A stretch of DNA of 64,000 bases from NCBI GenBank assembly GCA_963930655.1, contig OZ005613.1:10610501-10674500 (forward strand), written 5' to 3'. The DNA is from Myrica gale (lineage: Eukaryota; Streptophyta; Magnoliopsida; Fagales; Myricaceae). The notes beneath the pieces were generated by a model. It had not been told where the DNA came from and ran no database searches. It worked only from the letters and a program-made list of their open reading frames with translations. Both the position numbers and the translations under genes were made by a program. Below, piece by piece: positions 20,299-31,562 of this stretch. How positions within the stretch are numbered: the first letter of the stretch is position 1; each line of letters opens with the position of its first letter.

Positions 20299-22263
20299 TT
20301 AAGAGAAAGTAGCTCACGGCAAGGGCCATTGCCGTGAGTCTTAGAGAGAGGAAGCGAGAGGGGAAGAGAGAAAAGAGAAGGAGAAAATAAGAGAGAAAAG
20401 AGAGAAAAAGGAGGAGAAGAAGAAAAAAAAGAAGGGAAAAATCTAGTTGAGGTAAGGGGTAGTTTTCTTGCATTTTGAGTCGGGGAAAAATATTTCTTAC
20501 TTATTTGTGCTTGCTGTTTGAATCAAGATCAAGTTTTATTCATTGGATGCAAGAAATAAATGCATAAATTAGTTTCTAACATGTGACTATGTGCAGGAAA
20601 TATTCGCATGTTGAAAACATTTGATTTTCCTTGATTCTTTTGCAAGAAAAGGTTGTTGTGTAAACTTTGTTTATTCAAGAAGATATTGGGTTGTGTTGTA
20701 GGCCACATGAGTGGTTACAATATGGATTTTGGAGGTTGGGAGGCCATGGCTTGGCCATTTGTGTTGCTAGATGATATTGCATGTGTATATTTTATGAAAT
20801 GTGATGCATGCTTCATGTTCTATGTATAAAATGATGCAATATGGAAACCTTGGTGATGACCGAATAGCAAGGCAAGGCCATGGAAGGGAGCCTAAGAGCT
20901 CAATGATGAATTTTGATATTTAAAAGCTTGAAAATGACATGAAATGAATGCTTATATGTGTATTGTGTAAATGATTATTATTTGCTTTCATTTTCCTCTC
21001 TAATATCATGCATTATGTGTGATGTTACTTCATTAACATGATTATGATGGGTAAATTATTGATAGAAATCATTTAAGTGCAAGATCCGTAACATGCAAGA
21101 ACTTTAGTTCGATTTTTATCACAAAAATGGTCACTGTCCAAAACGACCCTAAAATTCTCTTTGATTTTTTGTATGAAACTTTCCAGATAGGTTGTATAAG
21201 TACTCAGGACATCTCTATAAAAACTTCAGCCAAAAAGGATGTAAGGAAAGGTAAAAAATGCCCTGGGGTCTCTAAGGGTAGTTTCGGCATTTTTGGGTAA
21301 ACGTTGGGGTAAAACTATCCAAATGTCAAATTTAAGTTAATGACTGTGTAGAGTATGAAAAATGGATGAGGGATCCAAATATTGGGCTCAATCCGAAATG
21401 TTTTAGGGGCTCAAATCACAAAACTTGTTAAGAGGCCTAAATGAACATTAGGCTCAATACCCCCAAATGAACTCAATAGGCCTTAGAACTTTAAGAATAG
21501 ACCCAATGGGGTCAAATAGGGCCCAAGAGGCCCAAACTCGTTCCCTTTAATGAAGGATTAATAAATATTAATTTCTCCAATGTTTATTGAATTAAAGAAG
21601 AAAGAGATATTAATTTAATTACAATTGATATAGACCAATGCATGGAAACTTATGTATCTTGCTTATAATTAAGATCAGAAATGTTAGTATAAATTATTAA
21701 GAAGTCTAAGCATAGCATGAGTTTATGGAAATCATTCGAGTGTTTAAATTTTGCCTATGTATGGAAGATTTCTGTCGATTAACTTCTTTAAAGTCTTCTG
21801 CAATGAATGCTTGAATTTCATTATGCATCATTTGCATTCATATCAAGAGAGGGAAAACAAGTGAGAAATACCCAAATGATGAGGTGATTTCTGAAGTAAG
21901 GGTGATATCGGGCATTTGGGTGAGTGCAACCCCCTACAGGAAGTGAGTGGGCTCCCTACGGGGCATTTTTATGTCAATAAAGTCCTGGTACAAGTGGCAC
22001 GAGACAAGTCCCACAAGGAGAGAGTGACGCATAACCTGACTCTGGAGTGAACAAAACTTACACCAGAAATACCTCAGAACCTCTATGATGAGCAAAGTGC
22101 ATACGTGATCATTCATTTATTACCTTGCAGTTATTGTAATGGTTTATGATCTGTATTTTTATTGTTTCAGCACATAATAAATGTGAATATATGCATAGCA
22201 TGCCGTATGACTCATCTATTTTACTTTTATTCTTGGTTCCCTATTAATTGTTAATACAGGACG

Positions 22264-22552
22264 ATGAAACTACTTGAGGCTGAGGAGATTCTCGATGTGG
22301 ATCTATATGTATTTTATCCTAAATATCCCAGTTTGGATCTCGGATAATTTTGAGGTAACTGTGGAGCACGAGCCCCACTAGTACCTGAAGGACTTTCCCC
22401 TACCCGATCCTGAAGACTTCTGCTTCGTGGATACTCCACCTGAGCCTATTGTTTCCTATACATCTCCCCCAGCCCCGCCGGTGGTTGGCAGTCAAAGTAC
22501 GCCGGATGACAACGTAATTGATCTCACCTCGGATACCAAGGCTGAGGAGTAG
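22264..22552 (+). pseudogene. LTR-encoded MKL open frame, copy C (decayed)
   Basis: Homologue of the frames in LTRs B and E. It follows an acceptor-like TTAATACAG at 22251-22259 and reads MKLLEAEEILDVDLYVFYPK, then after a frame change VEHEPH, FPLPDPEDFCFVDTPPEP, a proline-rich stretch with SPPAPPVV, and NVIDLTSDTKAEE-stop. It is shorter than copy E and has stop codons near 22346 and 22379. Start, acidic tail and the VEHE segment are kept although the surrounding DNA is strongly diverged, which points to past selection on protein. Function unknown. Confidence 0.58.
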
Positions 22553-23011
22553 GGCATAAGGATGCCTTGTAGTTTTTTAGTTATTATTTTTTTTAAAAAA
22601 AAACTTTTGATGCCGGTGTTTCAAAAAATTTGTATTTTGATAATTTGAAACAAAGTTGTATAAGCTAGGTGAGCCTTGGGAAGCTCACATTTTTGTATCC
22701 TATAGGCCTATTCTTTTGTAGTCCTCATGAAGGACATCTTTTACCGATCGTGTAAGTAAAAGAAAGCTTTTGTCTCTCTATTATTGTTTTCTTTTCTAAG
22801 TCTAATTATTTCTTTTGATTTCACATTATTCTCTTTATGTTACCGATAAGTTTTAATCAAATTTTAAAAATATTTACTTAATAAATGCAAACTACCTCAG
22901 TACAATTCTTCATACGATTTTGCAAATGACACTTAAGTCTTTTACTTTGATTAACGACATTTTACTCCTTAAGTCATTTTCAAGGATTTTCCTTACAAAA
23001 CGTACCATGTC

Positions 23012-23078
23012 GTAGGTTTCTGGGTTTCTCATTTTCTATTTCTCCGTTCCAGCCAATATCTTGGTGGTCAGCAATCCT
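23012..23078 (+). pseudogene. 5' fragment of an LRR receptor-like protein gene
   Basis: Reads a hydrophobic leader (VGFWVSHFLFL) followed by SSQYLGGQQS, matching the signal peptide and start of the mature N-terminus of Cf/EIX-type RLPs (usually QCLxDQQSLLLQ). The first Cys is replaced by Tyr. The frame continues exactly across the CACTA element: with one CCT target copy removed, CAATCC joins TTGTTGCTC at 34786. No good start codon is in frame (an ATG at 23007 is followed by TAG), so it is a pseudogene piece. Confidence 0.6.
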
Positions 23079-23199
23079 CACTACAAGAAAAAATATTTTG
23101 GGTGACAAAAAAATTTGTCACCAAAAGTACAAATTTCGTCAGCTAAGTTTTAGGGTGACAAAAAGGGGTTGTCACCCGATTTGTCACCTAAAGCCCGTC

Positions 23200-23760
23200 A
23201 GCCAATGTTTTAGCTGATGATTTTCGCATTCTGTCACTTAAAACAATCAGACAGATCATAAACCTGTCCGAACGGTTTGATGCCAAACTGACAAAATTCA
23301 AAATCATCATGCCCAGAACAGTCCATCCGTTCACATGAGCTGTGCGAACATTCTCTCTATATGTTCGTACAGCTCATGCGAATGATTAATCCAATTTGAC
23401 GAAATACATTTTGTCACGTAATAGACGTCTGCACCGTTGGATATAATCGTCCGAACGTTGATGTAAAGATGTCCGGACGCATTTGTGACAATGTCTGCAT
23501 CGTAGTTTCATTATGATGAAAATTTTTTTTTTCATCTGAAAAAGCCGTTCGAACCTTTACGTATATAGTTCGGACTTGTTGTACGTTGAAGATGTTCGAA
23601 CGTGTTGGTGTATCGTGCGCACGGTTTCTTATTTTACATACCGTGTGGACGCGAAAACAACGTGTGTGGACGGATAGTTACGCATGCGCACGCTAGCAAC
23701 GAAAAATGTACGTGCGAACGACATTTAAAAATCGTTCGAACGGTATTCTATATATTATAA
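23200..23760. repeat. Left subterminal repeat array of the CACTA element
   Basis: Many direct and inverted copies of a roughly 10-bp motif (GTTCGAACG, GTCCGAACG, CGTTCGGACG variants). This is the arrangement bound by TNPA-type proteins in En/Spm. Similar clusters occur at 26240-27050, 28800-29480, 30090-30760 and 34520-34660. Confidence 0.75.
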
Positions 23761-24780
23761 TTAATTTAATTAAAATTTATGAAATAATATAAGTATAAAG
23801 ATATTCACTGCTCATAATATAAAAAAATATCTACAAATATGCAATCGTTATTAGAAGTAAATAAAATACATAATTAATAAGTACTGACAAAGTAGTAAAA
23901 ATAAATAAATCTACCCAAATTTTCATTTGGGTGTCGAACGAGATTGCATCTGTTTGATCTGCTCCATTAGCTGTTCACGCATCTGCTCCGCCATTAGTTG
24001 CATCCTCCGTTCTTGTTGTTCCACTAGGTTCCTTTGGTGCTCCTGCAACATCTTCTGGTGTTCTTCGTCTTTTTTCCGTTGTTGTTCCGCCATCATCTTC
24101 ATCAGCTCTTCGTCTGTCTTCCGTCGCTGCTCCTCCATCATCTGCAGATACTCTCGCATCGTCTGCTGCATATCTGACCACTTGACCAGAAGCGCTTAAT
24201 ATTCCAACTGTCTAGCCTTCATCTCCTCAATCTGTAATTTGGCCTCTTCCAATCTCCGGGACAAATCAATGGACAAACCTAAACCTCGCACGTAACCCGC
24301 TTTCGTCCCCAACAGCTCAGTGAAGATCTCTACTTCGGTGTATGACTTTCCCTCTAACTCGTGCTGCAATTGTAACGCCTCCATTTTTTCCTACATAATT
24401 AGAAAAGACGATAAAAATAGTACATATGAAACATAAACGCATACGAATGCATCATTAAAACTAACGTTATAACTTAAAAAAATTTCTCGTGCATCTTCTG
24501 AAGCCCACATGCCATCCTTGGTAGTATTCGTCTTTTTATAAAGCAACGAAGGGCTAATTTCATCAGATTCTGGATTTTTATGTACACCAAAAGAAATATA
24601 GAACATGGATATTAAAAAACCTAAGTCATTTATTTAAATGTTAAATAATAAAAATGTAAATTTATTTCTTACTAACAACGCTCTAGCGCGTTGGAAGAAC
24701 CTTGCTCCCAATGTGTGTACAATCTTCAGCTTAGCTCTATTCTCCTTGTTTATTGGTGGTGCCACTCCGGGGTTCGATTT

Positions 24781-24980
24781 AGGGTGTGTTTGTGTTGTAA
24801 AATTTTAGTGTTGTTAAAATTTTAGGTATTGGGTTTAGTGAAAAAGTGAAGAGAGAGGTAATTTTTATATTTTTTGTAGTGAATAGTAGTGATTTGATGG
24901 GGGAGAGAGATTATATTGTAATTTTTTATTGTGTTAAAATTTTAGAGTGTGTAAAATTTTAGGACGCAAACGCAGCCATA
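24781..24980. mobile_element. 200-bp MITE flanked by 25-bp direct repeats
   Basis: Ends GGGTGTGTTTGTG and GACGCAAACGCAGCC with inner AAAATTTT motifs suggest a MITE related to the one at 41552-41869. It is bracketed by a 25-bp direct repeat (24756-24780 and 24981-25005, one mismatch, core GGTGCCACTCCG). That is too long for a usual target duplication, and the same core recurs inside LTRs B and E. Confidence 0.6.
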
Positions 24981-25284
24981 GTGGTGCCACTCCGAGGTTC
25001 GATTTTAATCTCGTTGGGAACCTCCTTCCACTTACTGTTATCAAATTTGCAATGTTGTCGAACGAGCACACCAATATGACTCGAGAGCATTGAGGACACC
25101 TTGTCATCACCGCTCGTACGTCCATCAGGGATATGGACGGTCAGCTTTCCTCCTGTACGAGCCTTGAGTGAGGCAATCCCACGTGTACTACCTCGAATGT
25201 GTCTAATTCCAGACGTCGCTACAAATGATGAACAATAAATTTAAAATTAAATTAAACCTAGAGATTTAAAAGTCATAATATTTA

Positions 25285-25655
25285 GGGAAATTCACTTTTT
25301 AGTCCCTAGGTTTTGGGCACTTTTTCATTTTAGTCCTTCAGTTTCAACTTTCAAATTTTTAGTCCTTGAGTTATCATTGTTTGACGAAATGGTCCTTCCG
25401 TGAGTCTGCCGTCCATCTACTTAACGGAGCTCTCTGACACGTCAGCAATTTTGACCCCGTAGCGGTCGACCGCTCACTTTCAACACATATACCCGATCGA
25501 CCGCTTCATGTGTCGTTAAGTATATGGACGGTAGACTGATGAAAGGACCATTTCGTCAAACAATGAAAACTCAAGGACTAAAAATTAGAAAGTTGGTACT
25601 GAAAGACTAAAATGAAAAAGCGCACAAAACCTAGGGACTAAAATGCCAATTTTCC
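25285..25655. mobile_element. Mutator-type MITE (371 bp) inside the CACTA element
   Basis: Ends GGGAAATTCACTTTTTAGTC and GACTAAAATGCCAATTTTCC are imperfect inverted repeats that extend far inward (CCTAGGTTTTG against CAAAACCTAGG). A perfect 9-bp target duplication TAATATTTA lies at 25276-25284 and 25656-25664. The centre carries GCGGTCGACCGC and GATCGACCGC palindromic motifs. It lies in an intron of the TNPA-type gene. Confidence 0.9.
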
Positions 25656-27513
25656 TAATATTTAATAAAGATTGACGGGGTAAAATACTTACACGCACAA
25701 CTACTCTGGGTGCCTACTGGACTGGTTGTGGTAGGGGAAGATAATTCATTCCTATCCCTAAGTAAAGGACCCGACACTGCTAGTGTACCCGGACTACTCT
25801 CAGCTCGAACTGATGAATCGCACCGAAGACGTTTCCCTCCCGCTAGCATGACGTCGTCCTGTGACCAAATAAATAGGTGGAATATCACTAGCTTCTAGGG
25901 GTTTTATTCACTACCTTACTCTTCAATAGGTGGAATATCATACATGTTTCTATGGGTAATCTTTTGAACAATCTTCCAGTGTCTTCACTAACTTCATATC
26001 ATCGATATAAAACACTTCATATCATCGATATCACGTACTGCACGTAATTGACCCGACCTTTGCATCGAAATTTCTAATCACATCTGTCACAATAGCATAT
26101 ACATTTATGCACATTACGCATATTGTAAACTCAAACTGTCCATAACGTAGACAATTCAAGAATTACATCCAAATCATTATCCGAACTTTGTGTAATTCTT
26201 AAACGGGGTTTAAGGCTACTAAATTAATGCATGACATAACAACAAATACCGTTCGAACGTAATATAACGGTCCGAACTGTAAATATAGCCGTTCGGACGC
26301 GTTTTCCAAAGAGTCTGAACCAAAAATAGAGTTCAGACGGTACATCAACCGTCCGGATTGCGATTGTCGAACAAGCAATTCTTGGACACACAAACTCTAT
26401 TTTCAACCCAATATCCTGTCAAGATCAACCCAAATCACAAACACTTCAATGTAAACACATCACAACCAACTCCAAACTCCATTACTATCATTTTAGAACC
26501 TAAAATTTTGAAAAACACACGCTTTCATATATTAAAATACAAGTTTTTCATCCTAAAACAATTCAATTTAAAAACCACTAACCTCAAATGCAATCCAACT
26601 TCAAATTCTAAAATAGATGCTCCTTTCACACCCTCTTCAATGAGATTACTTTCCAGTTTTTCCTATACTGTCTGCGAATCTGTAACTTTTATACAGATAT
26701 TAGTTTGAACGCATACGTGTATTAGTTTTCGAGGGAATTCATGCCGCTAAAATTTCATAAACGTCTGCACGCCTATGTAATCGTTCGAACTTCATCTTAT
26801 AGTTCAACACACCGTTTTAGTAATTCTCAAACGACAGTGTATGCTCATTAACATAAACGTTCAGACCGTAAACTGCCGTCCGAATATGTCCGCACGTTGT
26901 TAAACCCGAGTCCGCACGGTGGTTTGAATTTCAGGAGTCTCGACTGTATAAACAAGTGTTCGGACGATTTCTTTTATATAATACGACATCATTCAAGCTT
27001 ACATTAAACAGTCCGGACGTATAAATTAACGTCCGAACGTTGTTTGAAGATTTTGATATTTTTTAATTTTTTAATTAACTTTATTAGCAAATTTTAAATA
27101 ACCAAAGTTAGTTAATAATGTAAATAATCTTAAGTGGATTAAGTTCTAATATCAATATTTTTTAAATGACTGTACGATATAGTATTAAAATTAGAAACGT
27201 AACATTAATTAAAATATATTGTATGGAATGAGTAACATTGACTTACTTTTCATACCTATCTTTTTTATTAATAAATATAGTTGACTCTGATAACTTTGAC
27301 TTTGAATTTGTTAAGTTCTAATATCAATATTTTTTTTGAATGAGTATTTTGAAATTAAAATATGTCTATAAAAACATATTGTATGGAGAACATAACTAGA
27401 TAACATAAATATATCACATATTGTCAAAACACAATATCAACTAAATACCAATCGATGTCTACAAAACATAATAGAAAACAAAATATCCTTCAAACATAAT
27501 AAAAAAAAATAAA

Positions 27514-28787
27514 CTACAGCTCATCATCTCCATCATCGCCATTATTCGTGATCTTTAGAATGTCACAGATTTGTCTAAGGTGCTCCTCTATTTCCACGAT
27601 TTGCCGAGTCAATGCAACTAACTCAGCACTGTTTGCCGCTTTCCTCATGACCTCCCGAATTTGGGTGATCTGCTTCTTCCACTCAGAGTCAATGTTCACG
27701 ACCTTATTCTCCAAAGCAGTCAGCCGAAAACTAATATCATTGACCATCTCGTGGGTGGGCTGCAAGACCGATTGCATCCACTCTGTTAGTTGCGTTATCA
27801 TGTCGTCCATCCAACCATGTCGCTCTGTGCCAAGTCCCTGGGTTGAGCTCTGCCCAGGATCCTGCTGCTCCCTCGCCACCGCAGGCTGCTCTTGTCGTCT
27901 AACTCCAGCAGCTCGAGCGACATTTTGTGCTCGGCATGTCTAGGCCATCGATTTGGAGAGCGTTGTCTTGTTTATAGACCCAATTGGAACGACTCTGGGC
28001 TCATCAGCACCCTCGGGTACCAGTAAGGCGTGCAAGAACTGGGTCAGTAGAATCCTGTGCGGCAATGAAGTCCTAGCATCTGTCTTTAAGGGCCTCCGCA
28101 CGACGTCATATCAACAGCTAGCCCCCAAACAACAACCATGTACAAGAACTCTGCATGGCTATAAGACAGCTCCGTAGTGTGCTTCCTTGGGTTGATGGTG
28201 GAGCATAAGATCAGGTGCATGATCTAGCAGAATGAATGTAGCTGCCCGTGTACCATATAGGCTCCGTCCGAAATCGCTGTATCAGCACCCAGCATGGTCC
28301 AGAATACCTCGGCCTTAGTAGGACGACCCTCCTGACTCATTGGCAGGTTTGGGAACGCTGTCAAATCTCGCTCGTACCCTAAGAATCTCACCAACTCATC
28401 CGGAGAGAATAACATCGGAACATTACGGACTGTGACCTCCATACTAGGCTTCTCGATGTCCGTCGCCCGCAAAATGGCACAAAAGAACTCTCGCACTAGG
28501 TTCCTCGATGCATACTCGGTCCTATGAATTAGTGAAAGCCAACCAATCTCCTTTAACACCTTCGGAAGCGTCCAGCCCTCAAAAGTGACGTCATAAAAAT
28601 TTGCCAAATTTTTGTATCGCTCCACAATAATCAAGCGGGACATAGTAATCGTTATATGCTGGTCCAACGACAAAGTGGAACCGGAAGATTGCTCCATATC
28701 AGCTTGGACGCTCGTACGTGCACCCTTGATCATGTTTTTAATTTGCAAAAACACCATTCGCACGGCTAGAAAGGCATCCGAACCCAC
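27514..28787 (-). pseudogene. Putative plant transposon protein (Transposase_32-like) with coiled-coil tail
   Basis: Minus-strand coding block of the CACTA element. The first frame (28787-28224) contains KNLANFYDVTFEGWTLPKVL, ASRNLVREFFCAIL, VRNVPMLFSPDELVRFLGYE and AEVFWTMLGADTA, the layout of the putative plant transposon protein domain (as in PF20167). After a frame change it continues STINPRKHTTELSYSHAEF and MVVVWGLAVDM, then ILLTQFLHALLVPEG and IGSINKTTLSKSM. A further frame (27879-27514) is a helical, Glu/Gln-rich tail ending in an acidic GDDGDDEL. Frame breaks suggest decay, although some may be unrecognised introns. Its role in the element is not established. Confidence 0.6.
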
Positions 28788-29773
28788 AAAAATGTTAAAA
28801 CTAGAAGTTCAAAATTTCTGGACGTCATAAACACCTTCGGACATACTAATAAATATCGTCCGAACGTTAACGGACTAAATTTTTTTAATTACAATGTTGA
28901 AACGTCCGAACTGAATTCAAAAGGACAATGTATCCCGTATGGATGCTAAGTGCATCCTAACGTAAATAAAACAGGTTGAACGTGCTCAACAGAGTGTCCG
29001 GAAAAACCATAAACGACAACGTAAGGGTCCTCCATACAACATTCGAAACAGTCCAGACGTTAAACATTAACGTCCGGACTGTAACGTAAGGGTCTGTACG
29101 TTGTGTCACTGCCGGGTTAACCCAGCCATGGTAGCGTCCCTCCACCACCACACACGCCCAAAAAAACAACCAAAACATAAAGTATCATACTCAAATTAAT
29201 GATAATGTCAAGTACATTTTTACTTCTAAACCGCGCGACGTGGCAGCGCACGTTTGGCTGACTCGCACGTCTGAATATGTAGGTAACGTTCGGACGTGAA
29301 CAACTATTTCTCACCACTTCGTAACGTAAACACGTGAAAATCATGCAACGGTTACATAAGAGTTCGGACATCATTTCTCATCCATTCCAACGGTGTCGCC
29401 TCATGATAACAATCCGGACTCTATCCATCTATGTTCGAACGCTTATTTGTTATGTAGTCCCGATGTTATGGTTGGCGTTTGAACGCTTTAATTTACCAAT
29501 TTTCTTCCCTTACTTAAATTAACAAATCACCTATTTAACTATAATTACAAGTTAATTACACTACTTGTTATCCCTTTAAATTGTACTAAATTTTATCATG
29601 TGAAAGAATATAAACTAATTTAAAATATAAAAAATAATCCAAATACCGAACGAAAAATACGATGATAATGTGAAGTACAAGTCTGATACGGTCTTTCAAA
29701 CGATATGTAAATCATACTAATAAAACATAAACTAGAAACTAGTCGAAATCGATAGCTAGCTGTCCAGATCCAC

Positions 29774-30031
29774 TCATCGGACGAGTCTCTTTAGTTGTAT
29801 CGGCACGGTATGGACAGATCGGGACAACTCAGACAATTGTTCTCTCATAGAAAAAAGTTCCCTCCGCATAATATTGAGTTCTTCCATCAGAGCCCTATCC
29901 ATTAGAGCAAGTTTGGTCTCTAGACCAGACAAGCGGCATTGGAGCGTCATACATAACAATGTGTCGGCATCACTATTTCCCGAATACTCTCCCTCAACTC
30001 CACTAAAAAGGCGTCCGCCCAAGCTGGTCAC
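29774..30031 (-). CDS. Short coiled-coil frame in the CACTA element, function unknown
   Basis: An 85-codon minus-strand frame with heptad-like leucines (CRLSGLETKLALMDRALMEE, MRREL, MREQLSEL), resembling in style the coiled-coil tails at 27514-27879 and 23923-24171. It may be the last exon of another element-encoded protein whose body is lost in the repeat-rich region 28800-29770. It could be chance; codon content is the only support. Confidence 0.35.
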   Translation of the reverse strand: MTSLGGRLFSGVEGEYSGNSDADTLLCMTLQCRLSGLETKLALMDRALMEELNIMRRELFSMREQLSELSRSVHTVPIQLKRLVR

Positions 30032-31206
30032 TCTGTCTGTCTCCCGATATTGGTGTTATTTCTCCCTAAGTGTTCCATGGTCAACCTAGCAAATACCGTC
30101 CGAACCTTATCACAAACGTTCGAACGAAAATCAAACTATGTCGTTTAAATTGTACACCGTCCGAACATATAAAACAGTCGGACGTTTTGAAAAATAGTCC
30201 GAACGTTGTAAAAAAAAGTCCAGACGTTATGAAACGCAGTCCAGATTGTTTTTAACCCCGTCAGAATGATATTTCGACAAACCAAACCAAAGCAACTTGA
30301 TTTGATCAACGAAAACAACCCAACAAATTAAATAGCGGACGTTATTGAATTAAAATATATGAAATTAAGAAGTAAACTCATGGAAAAAAATTTAGCTGAT
30401 TTTGTTTGAGAGATCTTGAATGGGAAGTGAAACTGTTTGGGAGAAAAGTTTAAGAGAGAGGATAGAGAGTTTGGTAGAAAAGTTTAAGAGATGAGAGAGT
30501 TTGTGATCTTGACAAAGTCTAGACGTCCCTTGGCAGCGTCCGAACGTGTTTCATAAGCGTTCGCACGTGTTTCTGCTTTATTGTTAGACGTGACCCAATC
30601 AAATTTAACGCCATTAAATATGTCGATGGATTCGAAATGGATCTAGAACTTTACACATTCGGACTGGTGGTGTTGGTCCGGACGTCTGGGTAAAAGAATT
30701 TATAAACCACCCGGACGACCTTTTTGTGGTGTTCGGACGGTGTTAGAAAAATTGTGATGTCACGTCCAGTGCTCATACTTACCCCCTAGGCTCACCTATA
30801 GTAATGGTATGCACAAAAACAGGGATTATGACACGGATGTCACTATGAGTCTTAGTCGATTTACCACGAGACTTTGCGGAAAGCGTATTTATAAATAGAA
30901 TTGTAATGGGAAGTTGGAAAAGGTGTAAGGTAAAAACTCTATGTTTTACAAAAACGCTAGAGAGATAATAAAATTTGAATAAGTCAATAGTGTCGGATCA
31001 TAAGCTTTTGAGTTGAAATAAGAACCTTGAGATAAAAGATGAGGAAAGTGTCACAAAGGAGATTGAAAACCTGAAATAATAAGGACAACTTTAATAGTTC
31101 AATCTACATCCTCCCGTGACTACATAAAAGGCTACAAGATTCAGAAACTTCCTGATACACATGAACAAACTCTGGAGAAAACATTCTAACAAGCCTAAGA
31201 AGAGTA

Positions 31207-31562
31207 TTAAACCTCATCGTCCGAGTCCGATGTTAGATTGGTAAGCTCAGACCTCGGAATGGCACTTCTATTTTTCGTCGATGGGGAAGGAACATAATCG
31301 AGCCTTTGCCACTCATGCGGTACATCTAGTAAACCTAAATCCTCAAATCGGGGTAACGAGGGTGACCGAGATAGTGGGGGTACAGGGAATGGTAAGGATA
31401 CAATGGATGGGGGTACATGGGATGACGGTTGGCCTCCCTGAAGAACCAGTGGGCCTCATGCTCCACTGACACTCCAAGAGAATCCGAGACCCATGTCCGG
31501 ATCTTGAGCACCAGAACATATGTTTGGAAATCATAGGTCAACTCTTCCTCGAATAGCTTCAT
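31207..31562 (-). pseudogene. LTR-encoded MKL open frame, copy E (one frame break)
   Basis: Best copy of the frame shared by LTRs B, C and E. The ATG at 31562 has an in-frame TGA two codons upstream. It reads MKLFEEELTYDFQTYVLVL, SLGVSVEHEAHWF and a Pro/Tyr/His-rich stretch with HPMYPHPLYPYH, then shifts one base near 31340 and continues FEDLGLLDVPHEWQRLDY, ending NLTSDSDDEV-stop. The frame break is not shared with copy B, which has its own. Total length would be about 118 codons. No domain is recognised. It lies downstream of the shared GC-richer block and near the 3' end of the LTR. Confidence 0.65.

Larger units (their letters stand above)
17990..22960 (+). mobile_element. LTR C: diverged gypsy-type LTR sequence, ends unresolved
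   Basis: This shares the order and several blocks of LTR B. The start resembles TGAGACCCTAATG near 17998. A purine-rich leader ends in GAG|GTAAGG at 20452. The shared GC-richer block lies at about 21845-22092 and the MKL frame at 22264-22552. It is more diverged than B and E, and I found no clean right end or target duplication. Two Mutator-type MITEs (18259-19220, 19778-20298) are inserted in it. The T-rich 17990-18250 and 19230-19450 parts look like U3. Confidence 0.6.
23923..25888 (-). pseudogene. TNPA-type CACTA protein (Transposase_24 family), interrupted
   Basis: Accessory DNA-binding protein of En/Spm elements, on the minus strand. The first exon (to about 25692) contains QDDVMLAGGKRLRCDSSVR. 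The next segments read GIRHIRGSTRGIASLKAR, then HIPDGRTSGDDKV and FDNSKWKEVPNEIK, the Transposase_24 core. NKENRAKLKIVHTLGARFF follows at about 24745-24690, then SFGVHKNPESDE and TKDGMWASEDAREIF, and the exon at 24384-24196 with EGKSYTEVEIFTELLG. The C-terminal tail (24171-23923) is a Gln/Glu/Met-rich coiled coil. A stop at 24196, a MITE with flanking repeats at 24756-25005 and a MITE in the intron at 25285-25655 make it non-functional as drawn. Confidence 0.78.

Noticed and set aside
23927..24199. 90-codon plus-strand Cys/Ser/Ile-rich frame
   Set aside because: It is the antisense shadow of the Gln/Glu/Met-rich coiled-coil tail of the TNPA-type protein on the minus strand.
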